Below, piece after piece: positions 22,309 to 31,245 of a DNA stretch of 42,798 nucleotides (position 1 is the first letter of the stretch; every line of letters starts with the position of its first letter). Under the pieces are notes generated by a model that ran no database searches, was not told the DNA's origin, and was given only the letters and a program-made list of their open reading frames with translations. Made by a program: the position numbers and the translations under genes. Source of the DNA: Methanobacteriota archaeon (GTDB lineage: Archaea; Thermoplasmatota; Poseidoniia; Poseidoniales; Poseidoniaceae); NCBI GenBank assembly GCA_002720275.1, contig PBHR01000005.1, positions 1-42,798 on the forward strand, in the 5' to 3' direction.

Positions 22309-22836
22309 GTGAATAACATAAATCAAATAATAAAAAACTCGAAACAATCTGTTTTAAGAACTATGTCACAAATGGATTTTTTCACAGATATAGATCTAAA
22401 TGCATTAGAAATGATAAAATTTGGTCTTTTAAGGAAAAATTCTGTTTATAGACATGGAGTTACAAGATTCTTACCAAAAAACAAATGGAATTCAAAGATT
22501 CCAAATCCCTCTTGTGTAAAAGTTGTTGACATTCATCCATTATTGCTTAATTACGAATGGGAAATTTATAGAGAAATTATAATTTTTCACGAATTTATTC
22601 ATTGTTTAGGTTACCTAGGGCATAATAAACAATTTTACAAATTGGAATCACTTTGGCCTACAATTAATCAAAAAGAGGCTCTAGGGAGGAAATTCATGGA
22701 AGTTTTAAAACTTAAAAATTCAACATGGAAGTGGATTTGTCCAAAATGTAATCTTAAGGTTTTAAGGCAAAGAAAATCATCAGGCAAATACATTTGTAAA
22801 AAATGCAACTGTAAATTAATTGATGAAGTAATTTAA
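22309..22836 (+). CDS. SprT-like zinc metalloprotease
   Basis: Small protein of 175 residues with the SprT/Spartan layout. HEFIH at 94-98 is followed by His105 in GYLGHNKQF, giving HExxH...H zinc ligands, and a C-terminal zinc ribbon has Cys144/Cys147 and Cys163/Cys166 (CPKC, CKKC). Eukaryotic Spartan and Wss1 relatives cleave DNA-protein crosslinks; archaeal members are uncharacterised, so a repair role is an inference, mildly supported by nearby helicase and RPA genes. The start is GTG 22309, shortly after AGAGGG. It is convergent with the TerB-like gene, 3 bases from its stop. Confidence 0.8.
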   Translation: MNNINQIIKNSKQSVLRTMSQMDFFTDIDLNALEMIKFGLLRKNSVYRHGVTRFLPKNKWNSKIPNPSCVKVVDIHPLLLNYEWEIYREIIIFHEFIHCLGYLGHNKQFYKLESLWPTINQKEALGRKFMEVLKLKNSTWKWICPKCNLKVLRQRKSSGKYICKKCNCKLIDEVI

Positions 22837-22839
22837 GAG

Positions 22840-23547
22840 TTATTCTTCTTCAGAATTTCCATAAATTAATCCTTCAAGCATCTTTTTCTCATCATCATCT
22901 AAATGACCATCTTCAAGCGCATCATGTATTTTCTTTAATCCTGCAGCATCTATACCTGCATCTTTTGCAGCACCCTCAATTAACTCAATCTCTCTCTCTT
23001 CGACTTTACCATCTCTAAGCGCCACAGTAATTGCTGCTTTCAATGCAATTGATGCTGCTTGTTCATCTGTTAAATCTAATACTGATCTTATTGCTTCCAA
23101 TTCATCAAGTTCTGATTTATCAAGAACTCCGTCCTCATAAGCTGATTCATAAATTTCCATTAAAAATCCAGTATACTGATTAGGATGTAATAAAACATCT
23201 CTAATTAATCCATAATCAACTCCTTTATCACGTTCTTTTGATAATTCAAGCATTACAATACTTCTTCTTACTTCCTTAACAGACATATCTTTTAATCCAT
23301 GTCCTGCCCAAATTAAACCCACTGCAGTAATTGCTGCAGATAACCACAACATCACAGTTTGATCAATAAAATCACCAGGGTGTGTCATGTATACTATCCC
23401 AATACATGCCATTAATGCACCAGAAAATATCTCTGCCCAGTCGTTGATATCCGGTTCATCGTCGAATATCGCTAATCTCTCTAAAATCATGGCCTCAAAG
23501 TCTTCATCCATAGCCAGCCCTAACATAACCAAAATGTCCCCGCTCAT
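22840..23547 (-). CDS. Membrane protein with a TerB-like C-terminal domain
   Basis: Protein of 235 residues. Two hydrophobic segments lie near residues 40-54 and 64-82. The C-terminal half (about 115-230) is helical and acidic with TerB-type repeats: ESAYEDGVLDKSELDELEAI, AITVALRDGKVEEREIELI and DALEDGHLDDDEKKML. The D-G-x-(L/V)-x-x-x-E loops may bind metal ions in the manner proposed for TerB. Family members occur in stress-response and surface-associated systems but this one has no Ter neighbours. ATG 23547 lies about 28 bases from TTTATTGAAA, so a leaderless transcript is plausible. It is divergent from the helicase gene. Confidence 0.65.
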   Translation of the reverse strand: MSGDILVMLGLAMDEDFEAMILERLAIFDDEPDINDWAEIFSGALMACIGIVYMTHPGDFIDQTVMLWLSAAITAVGLIWAGHGLKDMSVKEVRRSIVMLELSKERDKGVDYGLIRDVLLHPNQYTGFLMEIYESAYEDGVLDKSELDELEAIRSVLDLTDEQAASIALKAAITVALRDGKVEEREIELIEGAAKDAGIDAAGLKKIHDALEDGHLDDDEKKMLEGLIYGNSEEE

Positions 23548-23559
23548 TACCCTTGCCCT

Positions 23560-23574
23560 TGAAAATAATTTTCA
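23560..23574. repeat. Inverted repeat between the divergent TerB-like and helicase genes
   Basis: TGAAAATAATTTTCA, arms TGAAAA/TTTTCA around a 3-base centre, lies in the 106-base divergent gap and touches the predicted TATA region of the TerB-like gene. It may be an operator; AT-rich palindromes of this size also arise by chance. Confidence 0.3.
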
Positions 23575-23653
23575 ATAAATCACTTTTTGATAGAAAAAAG
23601 GTTGCAAATAAACATACAAAGTGCTTTTGAGCCTTGGACTTTAGAGCATATCC

Positions 23654-26203
23654 ATGGCGAACAGTTCAAACTCAATAGATAAATTGAAAATACCTGCTTT
23701 GGCCAAAAACTTCATTCAAAAAACGTGGGGTATTAATGAATTATACCCCCCCCAAAAAAAAGCAATTATTCCTGTTTTAAATGGTAAAAATACACTAATC
23801 TCAATCCCAACAGCAAGTGGAAAATCATTAATAGCATATATTGGTATAATTCAAAACCTACTTGTAAAAAATAAAGGTAGTAAGGCTGTTTACATTGTCC
23901 CTTTAAAGGCCCTTGCGGGTGAAAAGTTTAGTGAGTTGTCTGAAATTGGAAACGCACTTGGACTAAAAGTTGGTTTATCTTTAGGAGATAGAGATGGAGG
24001 AAATACAGACATCAATAATTCTGACATCATAGTTTGCACTAGTGAGAAATTTGATTCATTAATGAGAAATAGACCTGAAGTCATGGAAGGATTAAGTGTC
24101 ATCATTGCTGATGAAGTTCATTTAATTCATGATTTTTCTAGAGGACCAACTATGGAAATAAATTTAACTAGATTTTTATATTCTAATTCAGATGTTCAAA
24201 TCATTGCATTATCAGCGACAATTGGGAATTCGGAAAAATTAGCAGAATGGTTGCGTGCAGAATTAATTGTATCTTCTTGGAGGCCCGTTACATTAGAACA
24301 ATCAACATTAGCTAACGTTGATCTTGAACCAAGAAAAAGAATTTCTTCTTCAAAAGAAAATTCTAAATTACCACCCCCTCGCACTCTTAAAGGGCCTGTC
24401 TCGCAACCAATGATTGCTGCATTAGAAGATTCTTTAGAACAGAACGTTCAATCACTAATATTTGTATCAACAAGAAGATCTGCACAAAGTTTGGCAAGAA
24501 AGCTTTCTGAAAGAATCGTTAAAAAATGGACACGCGAAAAAAATAAAAAAATAAATGATTTTGCTAATTTAAGAACCGAAGCAGCATTATTGGGTGATGA
24601 TTCATCTATTTCTGATTCACTTGAATCATCTATTCTTGGTGGTGTTGTATTCCATCATGCAGGGTTAAATAGTAAACAAAGAAAATTTATTGAAGAGTCA
24701 TTTAGAAAAAAGAAAATCTTGTGTATTGTAGCAACACCAACATTAGCATCAGGTATTAATCTACCAGCAAGAAGAGTAATTGTTAGAGATTTAAAACGAT
24801 TCGAAAATGGAATGTCTCGCTGGCTTTCTGTAATGGAAGTTCAACAAATGCTTGGCAGAGCAGGAAGACCACGATTTGATACTATTGGAGAAGCATGGCT
24901 TCATTGTAAAGGAGAACGATCATTTGAAAAAGCAGATGAAATTTCTGAACGGTTTATTCACGGAAATCCTGAAGAAGTTATTTCAAAATTATCATCAGAA
25001 AACGCATTAAGAATCCATATCTTAGCAATGATTTCTACAGGAGGTGTAAACAACAGATATTCAATTAGTAAATTTTTCAAAAACACCTTTTTAGGACATT
25101 CACAGCCAATAAAAATGCTTGAGGAAAGAATTGAAAAATGGATTCAATGGCTTTCAGAAAATGAATTAATTACAAGACTTGGATGTAAGGAGGAACTTTA
25201 TGATTCAATTCCACTTGATATTGCAATTGATGAAAATGAAAGTTGGAATGATGATGTGCCCACGTGGATAAATATTGCAAAAGATTCCGAAGGGATTAAC
25301 TTAAATCAAAAATCTGAAATTACCTCAAATGCCCCAAAAAGCCTAGGATTCAACCTTGCAAGTAATTGGGAATATAATGAAAATAAACCAAAAACTGTTG
25401 AACCACTGATTATGACTTATTCCGCAAGTGAATTCGGAAAATTAGTAAACAAAATGTATCTTGATCCAACTAGCGGATTGTTACTAAGAGATGGTTTAAG
25501 GAGAGCTGTTCGTAGAGTTTTCAGAAACGATGGGAATTTACCACTTACTGATGAGGGTTTATTATATCTAATCTCATCAACCGATGATTTTATGAATTTT
25601 TGGTGGAAAGATTCTGAATATGATCTTCTCTTAGAAAAGTCTTCAATCATTGATAATGAGTTGCTTAATGAAAAAGAATTAGAAGACATACACCTAAGTA
25701 GAATTAAATCAACATGGGTTCTTAATGATTGGATTGAAGAATATGAACATAGAGATCTAGAAAAAAGGCATAATGTAATGCCTGGAGATTTAAGATCAAG
25801 AATTGAATTAGCAGAATGGTTACTTTTTTCGGCAAAACAAATACTATATCATGATAAAAAGTTCGACGGAGAATATTCAACTTCAAAATCAATTGTAATG
25901 GAAATGATAGAAAATTTAAGAAAAAGAATACGTTATGGTTGTAAAAAAGAATTATTACCTCTTGTTATTTTCCCAAACATTGGAAGAAAAAGAGCAAGAG
26001 ACCTAGTCAATTTAGGATTACAAACACCAAAGGAAATTTTAAAATTAACAATGAATGATAAAAACAAACTGTTATCATTACCTGGTTGGGGGCCAAAATT
26101 ATTAGAAAAATTAATTCAGAGAATAAAAAAGGAGGTTTTTCTTACAGATAATAATGAAAAGAAAATTCGTGCTGATGACGAACCATTGCCTGATGAAAAA
26201 TAG
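23654..26203 (+). CDS. Ski2-family DNA helicase, Hel308-like
   Basis: Superfamily 2 helicase of 849 residues, predicted to unwind forked DNA 3' to 5' at stalled replication forks. Motifs in order: YPPQKKAI (Q motif-like), PTASGKS (Walker A, ~52-58), DEVH (Walker B, ~153-156), SATIGN (motif III), FVSTRRSAQ (motif IV), TPTLASGINLPARRV (motif V) and QMLGRAGRPRFD (motif VI, ~399-410). A winged-helix and ratchet region follows, and the end has a helix-hairpin-helix (FPNIGRKRARDLVNLG, ~773). It is about 100 residues longer than typical Hel308, with an inserted region near 500-590. A C8A8 run at 23746-23761 encodes the PPQKK segment in frame. Pairing with cgi121 just downstream supports Hel308 over other Ski2 helicases. 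Confidence 0.87.
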   Translation: MANSSNSIDKLKIPALAKNFIQKTWGINELYPPQKKAIIPVLNGKNTLISIPTASGKSLIAYIGIIQNLLVKNKGSKAVYIVPLKALAGEKFSELSEIGNALGLKVGLSLGDRDGGNTDINNSDIIVCTSEKFDSLMRNRPEVMEGLSVIIADEVHLIHDFSRGPTMEINLTRFLYSNSDVQIIALSATIGNSEKLAEWLRAELIVSSWRPVTLEQSTLANVDLEPRKRISSSKENSKLPPPRTLKGPVSQPMIAALEDSLEQNVQSLIFVSTRRSAQSLARKLSERIVKKWTREKNKKINDFANLRTEAALLGDDSSISDSLESSILGGVVFHHAGLNSKQRKFIEESFRKKKILCIVATPTLASGINLPARRVIVRDLKRFENGMSRWLSVMEVQQMLGRAGRPRFDTIGEAWLHCKGERSFEKADEISERFIHGNPEEVISKLSSENALRIHILAMISTGGVNNRYSISKFFKNTFLGHSQPIKMLEERIEKWIQWLSENELITRLGCKEELYDSIPLDIAIDENESWNDDVPTWINIAKDSEGINLNQKSEITSNAPKSLGFNLASNWEYNENKPKTVEPLIMTYSASEFGKLVNKMYLDPTSGLLLRDGLRRAVRRVFRNDGNLPLTDEGLLYLISSTDDFMNFWWKDSEYDLLLEKSSIIDNELLNEKELEDIHLSRIKSTWVLNDWIEEYEHRDLEKRHNVMPGDLRSRIELAEWLLFSAKQILYHDKKFDGEYSTSKSIVMEMIENLRKRIRYGCKKELLPLVIFPNIGRKRARDLVNLGLQTPKEILKLTMNDKNKLLSLPGWGPKLLEKLIQRIKKEVFLTDNNEKKIRADDEPLPDEK

Positions 26204-26238
26204 AAAACCATCAAAATGGATGAATATTCCCGAGGTTC

Positions 26239-26790
26239 ATGGAGACGGCCACTCCTTGGTTCCCATGTTGGGGTATTAAATTTGAAAAAAGTAATATTTC
26301 AATAATAGAACTAGTAAATAAATTTCTAAAAACTCGTCCAAATAACAGATGGTTATTAATTACAAAAGATGCTGCTGCTAGTGAAAGACATTTGTGGAGC
26401 ACATGGTATAAAATGGAAAAAAACTTTTTAGAAAAAACAGCATTATCAAAAAATCCAGATGCTGAATTCATAAGAATTATTTCGGGTACACATCAATTGA
26501 AAACTGCCTTTTCTAGAGCCGGTTTAAATGAACACGATAAACGCGCATGGCTGATATATTTGCCTCAAGTTCAAGAAAATATTGATTCTTTACCAGAAAC
26601 CTCCATAACATCATTTGCTGAATCAGCACAGAAAATCATCTACCTTATTGAAGCCACATTAATCTCCGAAAGACCAAAGCCGAGTAAAAAAGGACTAGAC
26701 AGACTAGGTATCGATTTCAAAGGAAATGAAGACTCGATAAATGATAATCTATTCATCAGCCATATCGCCCGTTCGTCTCTAACTTCTTAA
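26239..26790 (+). CDS. KEOPS complex subunit Cgi121
   Basis: Non-catalytic KEOPS subunit that binds the CCA end of tRNA for synthesis of N6-threonylcarbamoyladenosine at position 37. It has 183 residues. HLWSTWYKMEKNFLEKTALSK and EFIRIISGTHQLKTAFSRAGL match the family core, where the GT.Q...A strand-turn-helix binds tRNA and Bud32. The N-terminus (WFPCWGIKF) and the C-terminal helix (AESAQKIIYLIEATLIS) also fit. ATG 26239 is the only plausible start because an in-frame TGA lies at 26221. It follows the Hel308-like gene by 35 bases; as I recall, this neighbourhood recurs in euryarchaea. No other KEOPS gene is in the window. Confidence 0.8.
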   Translation: METATPWFPCWGIKFEKSNISIIELVNKFLKTRPNNRWLLITKDAAASERHLWSTWYKMEKNFLEKTALSKNPDAEFIRIISGTHQLKTAFSRAGLNEHDKRAWLIYLPQVQENIDSLPETSITSFAESAQKIIYLIEATLISERPKPSKKGLDRLGIDFKGNEDSINDNLFISHIARSSLTS

Positions 26791-26927
26791 TCAATTAATT
26801 CAAGAACCTCCGATTAGACGAAGGTATGGTGAGCAAGTGAAAATACTAACACAACCAGCACGTAATGCCAACGCCAAGATTTCGGGGCCAGGGAATAACG
26901 ATGCAAATGGTACCGGAGGAATTAGCA

Positions 26928-28577
26928 ATGAATGAAGAACTAGAGAATGCAATAAAAACAGTAGTAGAACAATGTCCTGATGCATCTGAAGAAGATATAA
27001 AAACTGAATTTGAAAGGTATGAAAGAGACTTCTTAATACCTCCAAAAGATGCTTTAAGATCGGTTTTGAGAAAATTTTCAGCAGGTGATGTAAAAATTTC
27101 AACAAGCAATACAACAAGAGAATCTAAAAAAGTTGAAAATTTTAATTCACTAAGTGGAGAAGATAAAAATATTGAAATTGAAGTGAAAGTAATTACATTT
27201 AATCCATGGAGTCGTGAAATCAGAGGCCAACAAAGACAAATGGGCTATGGTATGATTGAAGAAGATCCTTGGGGAAAATCAAATACACGTCAAAGATGGA
27301 AATATACTGATTGGGGAAATCATTCTGAAACAATGAAACCCGGCTCAATTATTAGAATTGAAGGGGCATCAGTCAATGAATATGAAGGAAAACTATCCCT
27401 AAATATCAATCAAAGTTCCAGAATTGTTGTTTTGCAAGAAGGTGATGAAAATATCCCAACATTAAATGAACCAATAAATATATCAGAAATTAACAACATT
27501 GATGGAGTTGTCACAGTAATTGGTAGAGTTGTTAGCAGAAATGAAAATACTATTGAAAGAAAAGATGGAAGTGGCACCTTAAATATGGTTAAAGGCCAAA
27601 TCGCCGATTCTTCAGGAAAAATAGGATTCGTTAGTTGGGTAGATTTTGATTATCAAGTAGGAGATTTAATTAAAATTGAAAAATCCCAAATCAAAAGATT
27701 TAGAGAAACACCAGAACTAAATATTGGACAATATACAAAGGTAGAAAATTTTAGAGATTCAAAATTCCCCTCGCTAGAGGATTTGAACTCAACAACGAAA
27801 CAAAACATTGCTAATTTAAGAGATGGGATGAGAGAAATAGACATTACAGTAGAGATTAAAAAATGGATTAAGAGGGAATTCACTAATGATGAAGGTGAGA
27901 AAAAAACAGTTTGGTCTGGTGAAATAATTGATTCAACTGGAAAATGCAGAATGACCAGTTGGCAAGATATAGGAATTAAGGAAAAAGATTTACCCGTTTG
28001 GTTAAGTTTAGAAGGAGTAAGAGTAAGGTCATGGCAAGGAATTCCAGACATCACAATAGATAATATTGAACAGGTTAAAAAACACGAGGAAGCTGTGTGG
28101 GAATCAATTGAAGATTCTAATGAATTTAATGTAGTCACACCTGAAGAGATTATTAATAGCGGTTCTAGAGCAAATATAGAAACTCAAGGAGTGATAGTTT
28201 CAATTAGGAATGATTCGGGAATAATTTGGAGAGATGAAAATAGAAGAGTCTTAAAAGAAGACGATGATAGAACTGACGCAGTTAAAGATTTAAGAATCAG
28301 GATGATAATGGATGATGGAGATAATTGTATTTCAGTAATAATGAATAGGCAATCTAGTGAAAAATTCATACAAAAATCAATGGAAGAATTAAGTGATACA
28401 AATAAAGAAACTTTCGTTAAAGAATTAAGAACTAAAATGCTAGGTTTTCCTGTAAATTTGAAGGGTAGAAGCATTGTAGATCAACAAGGAGCAATGTTTT
28501 TAGCAGAAGATTTAGAGATTATTGAAAGAGATCCAAAAGCATTTGCAATGGAAATAAAAACAAAATGGGGGATATAA
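26928..28577 (+). CDS. Replication protein A, multi-OB-fold single-stranded DNA-binding protein
   Basis: Archaeal RPA that coats single-stranded DNA in replication and repair, 549 residues from ATG 26928. A helical N-terminus (residues 1-45) precedes about four OB folds, with signature strands EVKVITFNPWSREI, DGVVTVIGRVVSRNE, ITVEIKKWIKREF and ETQGVIVSIRNDSG. The last OB fold normally carries a C4-type zinc finger in haloarchaeal relatives; here the segment GIIWRDENRRVLKEDDDRTD has no cysteines. ATG 26928 is chosen because GGAGG at 26915-26919 gives ideal spacing. The frame is open upstream to ATG 26865, which sits behind a TATA-like AAAATACTA and cannot be excluded; it would add 21 residues. 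The next gene follows without a gap and encodes the RPA-associated protein. Confidence 0.86.
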   Translation: MNEELENAIKTVVEQCPDASEEDIKTEFERYERDFLIPPKDALRSVLRKFSAGDVKISTSNTTRESKKVENFNSLSGEDKNIEIEVKVITFNPWSREIRGQQRQMGYGMIEEDPWGKSNTRQRWKYTDWGNHSETMKPGSIIRIEGASVNEYEGKLSLNINQSSRIVVLQEGDENIPTLNEPINISEINNIDGVVTVIGRVVSRNENTIERKDGSGTLNMVKGQIADSSGKIGFVSWVDFDYQVGDLIKIEKSQIKRFRETPELNIGQYTKVENFRDSKFPSLEDLNSTTKQNIANLRDGMREIDITVEIKKWIKREFTNDEGEKKTVWSGEIIDSTGKCRMTSWQDIGIKEKDLPVWLSLEGVRVRSWQGIPDITIDNIEQVKKHEEAVWESIEDSNEFNVVTPEEIINSGSRANIETQGVIVSIRNDSGIIWRDENRRVLKEDDDRTDAVKDLRIRMIMDDGDNCISVIMNRQSSEKFIQKSMEELSDTNKETFVKELRTKMLGFPVNLKGRSIVDQQGAMFLAEDLEIIERDPKAFAMEIKTKWGI

Positions 28578-29498
28578 ATGCAATCAAATTTTAATAGAGC
28601 AAAAAGACAACCTGCAATAAGGATTTTAGCACAAGAATATTCTGAATCAACACTAAAACAACAAGGAAGTGGTGAATTTGATCCTGCATTTATAATTACT
28701 AAACTTGGAGCAAAAGTCAATCGTTTGGTAGCAATGGGGCTCTTAGAATTAATGGAGCGAAGAGAATCATCATCAGGACTTTTTTGGACTGGTAGAATTA
28801 GAGACCCTACGGGTTTACATTTCTTCAGCATTGGTACATTCCAACCTGAAGAATTACAAATTCAAGCTGATGAATTGCTAGCAAGATTTCAGCAAGAAGA
28901 ACCTGTGTTAATCATGATGGTCGCAAAATCATCAATGAGACAGGGTGACGATGGTTCAATATTTACAGGGTTAAGGCCCGAAGAAATTGTAATTATTAAT
29001 TCCCAACAATATGCAAACCTATTGGTTGAAGCTTCTGATGCAACATTAAAGAGAATTGAATCTTATAGAAATTCTAGTTCCCTAGAACATGATGTTTCTT
29101 CTTACAAAAAAGCAGGGATTCCACCTAATTTAATAGAAGGGATTTTACTTTCTAGAGAACATTATGGTGAAATAGATTCAGAATATCATAAATTGAATGT
29201 CCTAAGATCTTTAGCAATAGCAGAAGGAGATACAAATCAAACAGAGTTACAAGAAAGTAAAGAACCGATTGAGACACCCGCAACTACTGATGATTCTAAT
29301 GAAATTAACTATAAATCCTTAATAATTGAATATATTCAACAAAATAGTTCATCAAATGGTACAGATTTTGAATCAATTGTTTCTCATTGTATCAACAACA
29401 AAGGTGAAAGGGAAACTTCAGAAATTACAATAGAAAATATGGTTGAGGATGGAGAATTATTTGAAGTAAAATTTGGATGGTATAAATTAGTCACATGA
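28578..29498 (+). CDS. RPA-associated protein (COG3390 type)
   Basis: Partner of archaeal RPA, 306 residues. The start NRAKRQPAIRILAQEYSES matches the K.R.PA.R.FA.E. opening of haloarchaeal and methanogen RPA-associated proteins, followed by an OB fold (LFWTGRIRDPTGLHFFSIGTF) and a helical region. A Ser/Thr/Glu-rich linker (about 215-245) leads to a C-terminal winged-helix-like part (SLIIEYIQQNSSS...FESIVSHCI). It begins at the base after the RPA stop, so the two are co-translated, as in other archaea where the proteins form a complex on single-stranded DNA. The assignment rests on the N-terminal motif plus gene order. Confidence 0.82.
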   Translation: MQSNFNRAKRQPAIRILAQEYSESTLKQQGSGEFDPAFIITKLGAKVNRLVAMGLLELMERRESSSGLFWTGRIRDPTGLHFFSIGTFQPEELQIQADELLARFQQEEPVLIMMVAKSSMRQGDDGSIFTGLRPEEIVIINSQQYANLLVEASDATLKRIESYRNSSSLEHDVSSYKKAGIPPNLIEGILLSREHYGEIDSEYHKLNVLRSLAIAEGDTNQTELQESKEPIETPATTDDSNEINYKSLIIEYIQQNSSSNGTDFESIVSHCINNKGERETSEITIENMVEDGELFEVKFGWYKLVT

Positions 29499-29567
29499 TC
29501 ATAATTATCCATTAAAATCCCCATTACATTCAAGTTCCAGTTCTTCTGTGGCATGTTGAGGATGACA

Positions 29568-29909
29568 ATGGGCGATCAAGTTTTCTTCCTGCGGCCGGCA
29601 AACGGTGAATGGATACAATTTAGTAATTGCAGCGTAAAAGTAAGCATCTCAAGAAGACTCACAAGAACTATAATTCATGGGGGAGAAGGAGATGATTTAG
29701 TTGATGAGGGTTCTGAAAGTGCTGTATATACAGTTAATGGTTCTTTAGATTTAGATCAATATAAAGAAGTTTTATTAATTTTTAGAGGTGGACAACCATA
29801 CATACATGAACCCTATGAAGAAAATGAAAAAAAGGTTGTATTCTCAAAATTTGAATTTGATGGAGAATCAAAAGAATTTACATTTGAATTTATTGAAGAT
29901 ATAGTTTAA
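29568..29909 (+). CDS. Small beta-rich protein of unknown function, first gene of the pilus-like cluster
   Basis: About 113 residues starting MGDQVFFLRPANGEW. No signal peptide or membrane helix. The sequence alternates hydrophobic and polar residues, suggesting a beta sandwich or barrel, with TIIHGGEGDDLVDEGSESA as an acidic loop and an acidic C-terminus (EFTFEFIEDIV). I do not recognise a family. The G-D-x-L-V-D-x-G followed by Y-x-V-x-G-x-L recalls some phage tail or baseplate beta proteins, but this is only a visual impression. Starts at 29553, 29562 and 29568 are in frame; 29568 is preferred because TTGAGG lies 6 bases upstream. It ends 12 bases before the first T2SF gene and is probably co-transcribed with it. 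Confidence 0.6.
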   Translation: MGDQVFFLRPANGEWIQFSNCSVKVSISRRLTRTIIHGGEGDDLVDEGSESAVYTVNGSLDLDQYKEVLLIFRGGQPYIHEPYEENEKKVVFSKFEFDGESKEFTFEFIEDIV

Positions 29910-29921
29910 GGTGAATAAACA

Positions 29922-30497
29922 ATGAGAGAACAAGAAGAATCCAGAGATTTACTCTACGCAATTAGGGCTTTGGAAATAATGATGTCTTCTGGAGTTGGTT
30001 TAGAAGCCGCAATTCTATCAATTTCTGGTGGAGGGTATGGAATAATTAGTGAAGATTTCCAAAAAATGATTAAACAACAAAAAAAGGGGAAAAAGTTAGA
30101 AATTGCACTTAGAGACTTAATGAAAAAGGCTTCAAGTAAAGGGTATAAAAAATTATTAACGACTATGTATAATAATGTAAAATCAAATACAGATGTTCTA
30201 AAAACACTACAAATGCAGGCTGAAGCCGAAGAAGAAGAACGGAATGAGAAGATGCAAAAATATATTGAAGACTTAGGTGGGCTTCCTGAATCATTATTAT
30301 CTATTGGAATGATTTCTCCAATTTTACTTGGATTGGTTGGATTAGCACCCCAATTAATGGGTGATGCAGGTGCAATCATGGGAACATTACCTTCAAATTC
30401 AACAATGATGAATATGGTTAGAATTGGATTAGGAATCACTCTTCTAGGAATGGCATTTATTGGAATGAAAGCACATACTAAAGATCCGGGGGTTTAA
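29922..30497 (+). CDS. Type II secretion F (TadC/FlaJ-like) half protein 1
   Basis: Platform protein of a type IV pilus-like machine, 191 residues. Residues about 1-115 form one T2SF helical domain (YAIRALEIMMSSGVGLEAAIL, LTTMYNNVKSNTDVLKTLQMQAEAEEEER), followed by two membrane helices (ISPILLGLVGLAPQLM and MVRIGLGITLLGMAFIGM). The LYAIRALEIMMSSG opening is the usual T2SF signature. Archaeal FlaJ and PilC carry two T2SF domains in one chain; here each domain has its own gene. The ATG is preceded by AAGGTGA. The gene ends 2 bases before the second T2SF gene, so the proteins should be made in equal amounts. Confidence 0.82.
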   Translation: MREQEESRDLLYAIRALEIMMSSGVGLEAAILSISGGGYGIISEDFQKMIKQQKKGKKLEIALRDLMKKASSKGYKKLLTTMYNNVKSNTDVLKTLQMQAEAEEEERNEKMQKYIEDLGGLPESLLSIGMISPILLGLVGLAPQLMGDAGAIMGTLPSNSTMMNMVRIGLGITLLGMAFIGMKAHTKDPGV

Positions 30498-30499
30498 AT

Positions 30500-31228
30500 T
30501 TGATTTTAGATTTCCTTGAAATTCTTAACGACTACCCCGCAGTACTTTTACTAATTATTATTGCAATCGCCACAATGGGTGGTGGAATTCCACCAATCCT
30601 AGAAAGAAGAAGAAGAAGAGGTCTTGAAAATGCAATTTCTGAGGTTTTAGAACTTTTATCTGACAACATTGGTGCTGGAGAAGGCATACAACAAGGACTT
30701 GCTAGAGTAGCGGAAGTTAGAAATGATTTATTTGGAAAATTAATAGGTGATGCAATGCAAGCTAGCAAAGCAACCTCATTTGATGCTGCAATGGCTGAAA
30801 TGGCTGTAAAAAGCAGAAGTAAACAAGTTCAAAGAGTTGTAAACCTTATTTTAACATCTCTACAAGGTGATGCACCTATGCAAGATGTGTTGTTTAATAT
30901 GAGTCAAGAATATTCAAGATTAAACAAATTAATGAATAAAAGAGATACTGAATTACAAAGCAGTGCGTTTTTAATTATTTTCTTCGTGGGTTTAATGCTC
31001 CCTGCAATCATTGCTTTTATGATTGGAATTTTTGCACCAAAATCATCTGGTATGGTAGTAGATGATTTGAATACAATCATGGCCTATTTTTTTGGTGCCG
31101 CAACAGGGATATCAGTTTTAATTAGCGGTAGAATGCTCGGTAGGATGATGAGTTGGTTTTGGTATGTTCCTAGTTTTGCACTTTTATCAATGTTAGTTTA
31201 TATTCTCGGATTTAATTTAATTAGTTAA
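30500..31228 (+). CDS. Type II secretion F (TadB/FlaJ-like) half protein 2
   Basis: Second platform protein, 242 residues. An N-terminal membrane helix (AVLLLIIIAIATMGGGIPPI) precedes a T2SF domain (LENAISEVLELLSDNIGAGEG, VNLILTSLQGDAPMQDVLFNM), followed by three membrane helices (FLIIFFVGLMLPAIIAFMIGIF, IMAYFFGAATGISVLISG, VPSFALLSMLVYILGF). The second T2SF motif and the EYSRLNKLMNKRD helix are typical of archaeal FlaJ/TadB. The start is TTG 30500, two bases after the preceding stop. Together with its neighbour it would make the membrane base on which the downstream ATPase acts. Confidence 0.82.
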   Translation: MILDFLEILNDYPAVLLLIIIAIATMGGGIPPILERRRRRGLENAISEVLELLSDNIGAGEGIQQGLARVAEVRNDLFGKLIGDAMQASKATSFDAAMAEMAVKSRSKQVQRVVNLILTSLQGDAPMQDVLFNMSQEYSRLNKLMNKRDTELQSSAFLIIFFVGLMLPAIIAFMIGIFAPKSSGMVVDDLNTIMAYFFGAATGISVLISGRMLGRMMSWFWYVPSFALLSMLVYILGFNLIS

Positions 31229-31245
31229 AAAAAAAGGTGAAAAAA

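Noticed and set aside
26800..27117. Minus-strand open frames antisense to the RPA start
   Set aside because: The sequence is Leu/Phe/His-rich, as expected for antisense of AT-rich coding DNA, and RPA has clear OB folds on the plus strand.
29954..30439. Long minus-strand open frame of 161 codons
   Set aside because: Antisense to the first T2SF protein, which has recognisable domains and a ribosome-binding site. The antisense translation looks like no known family.
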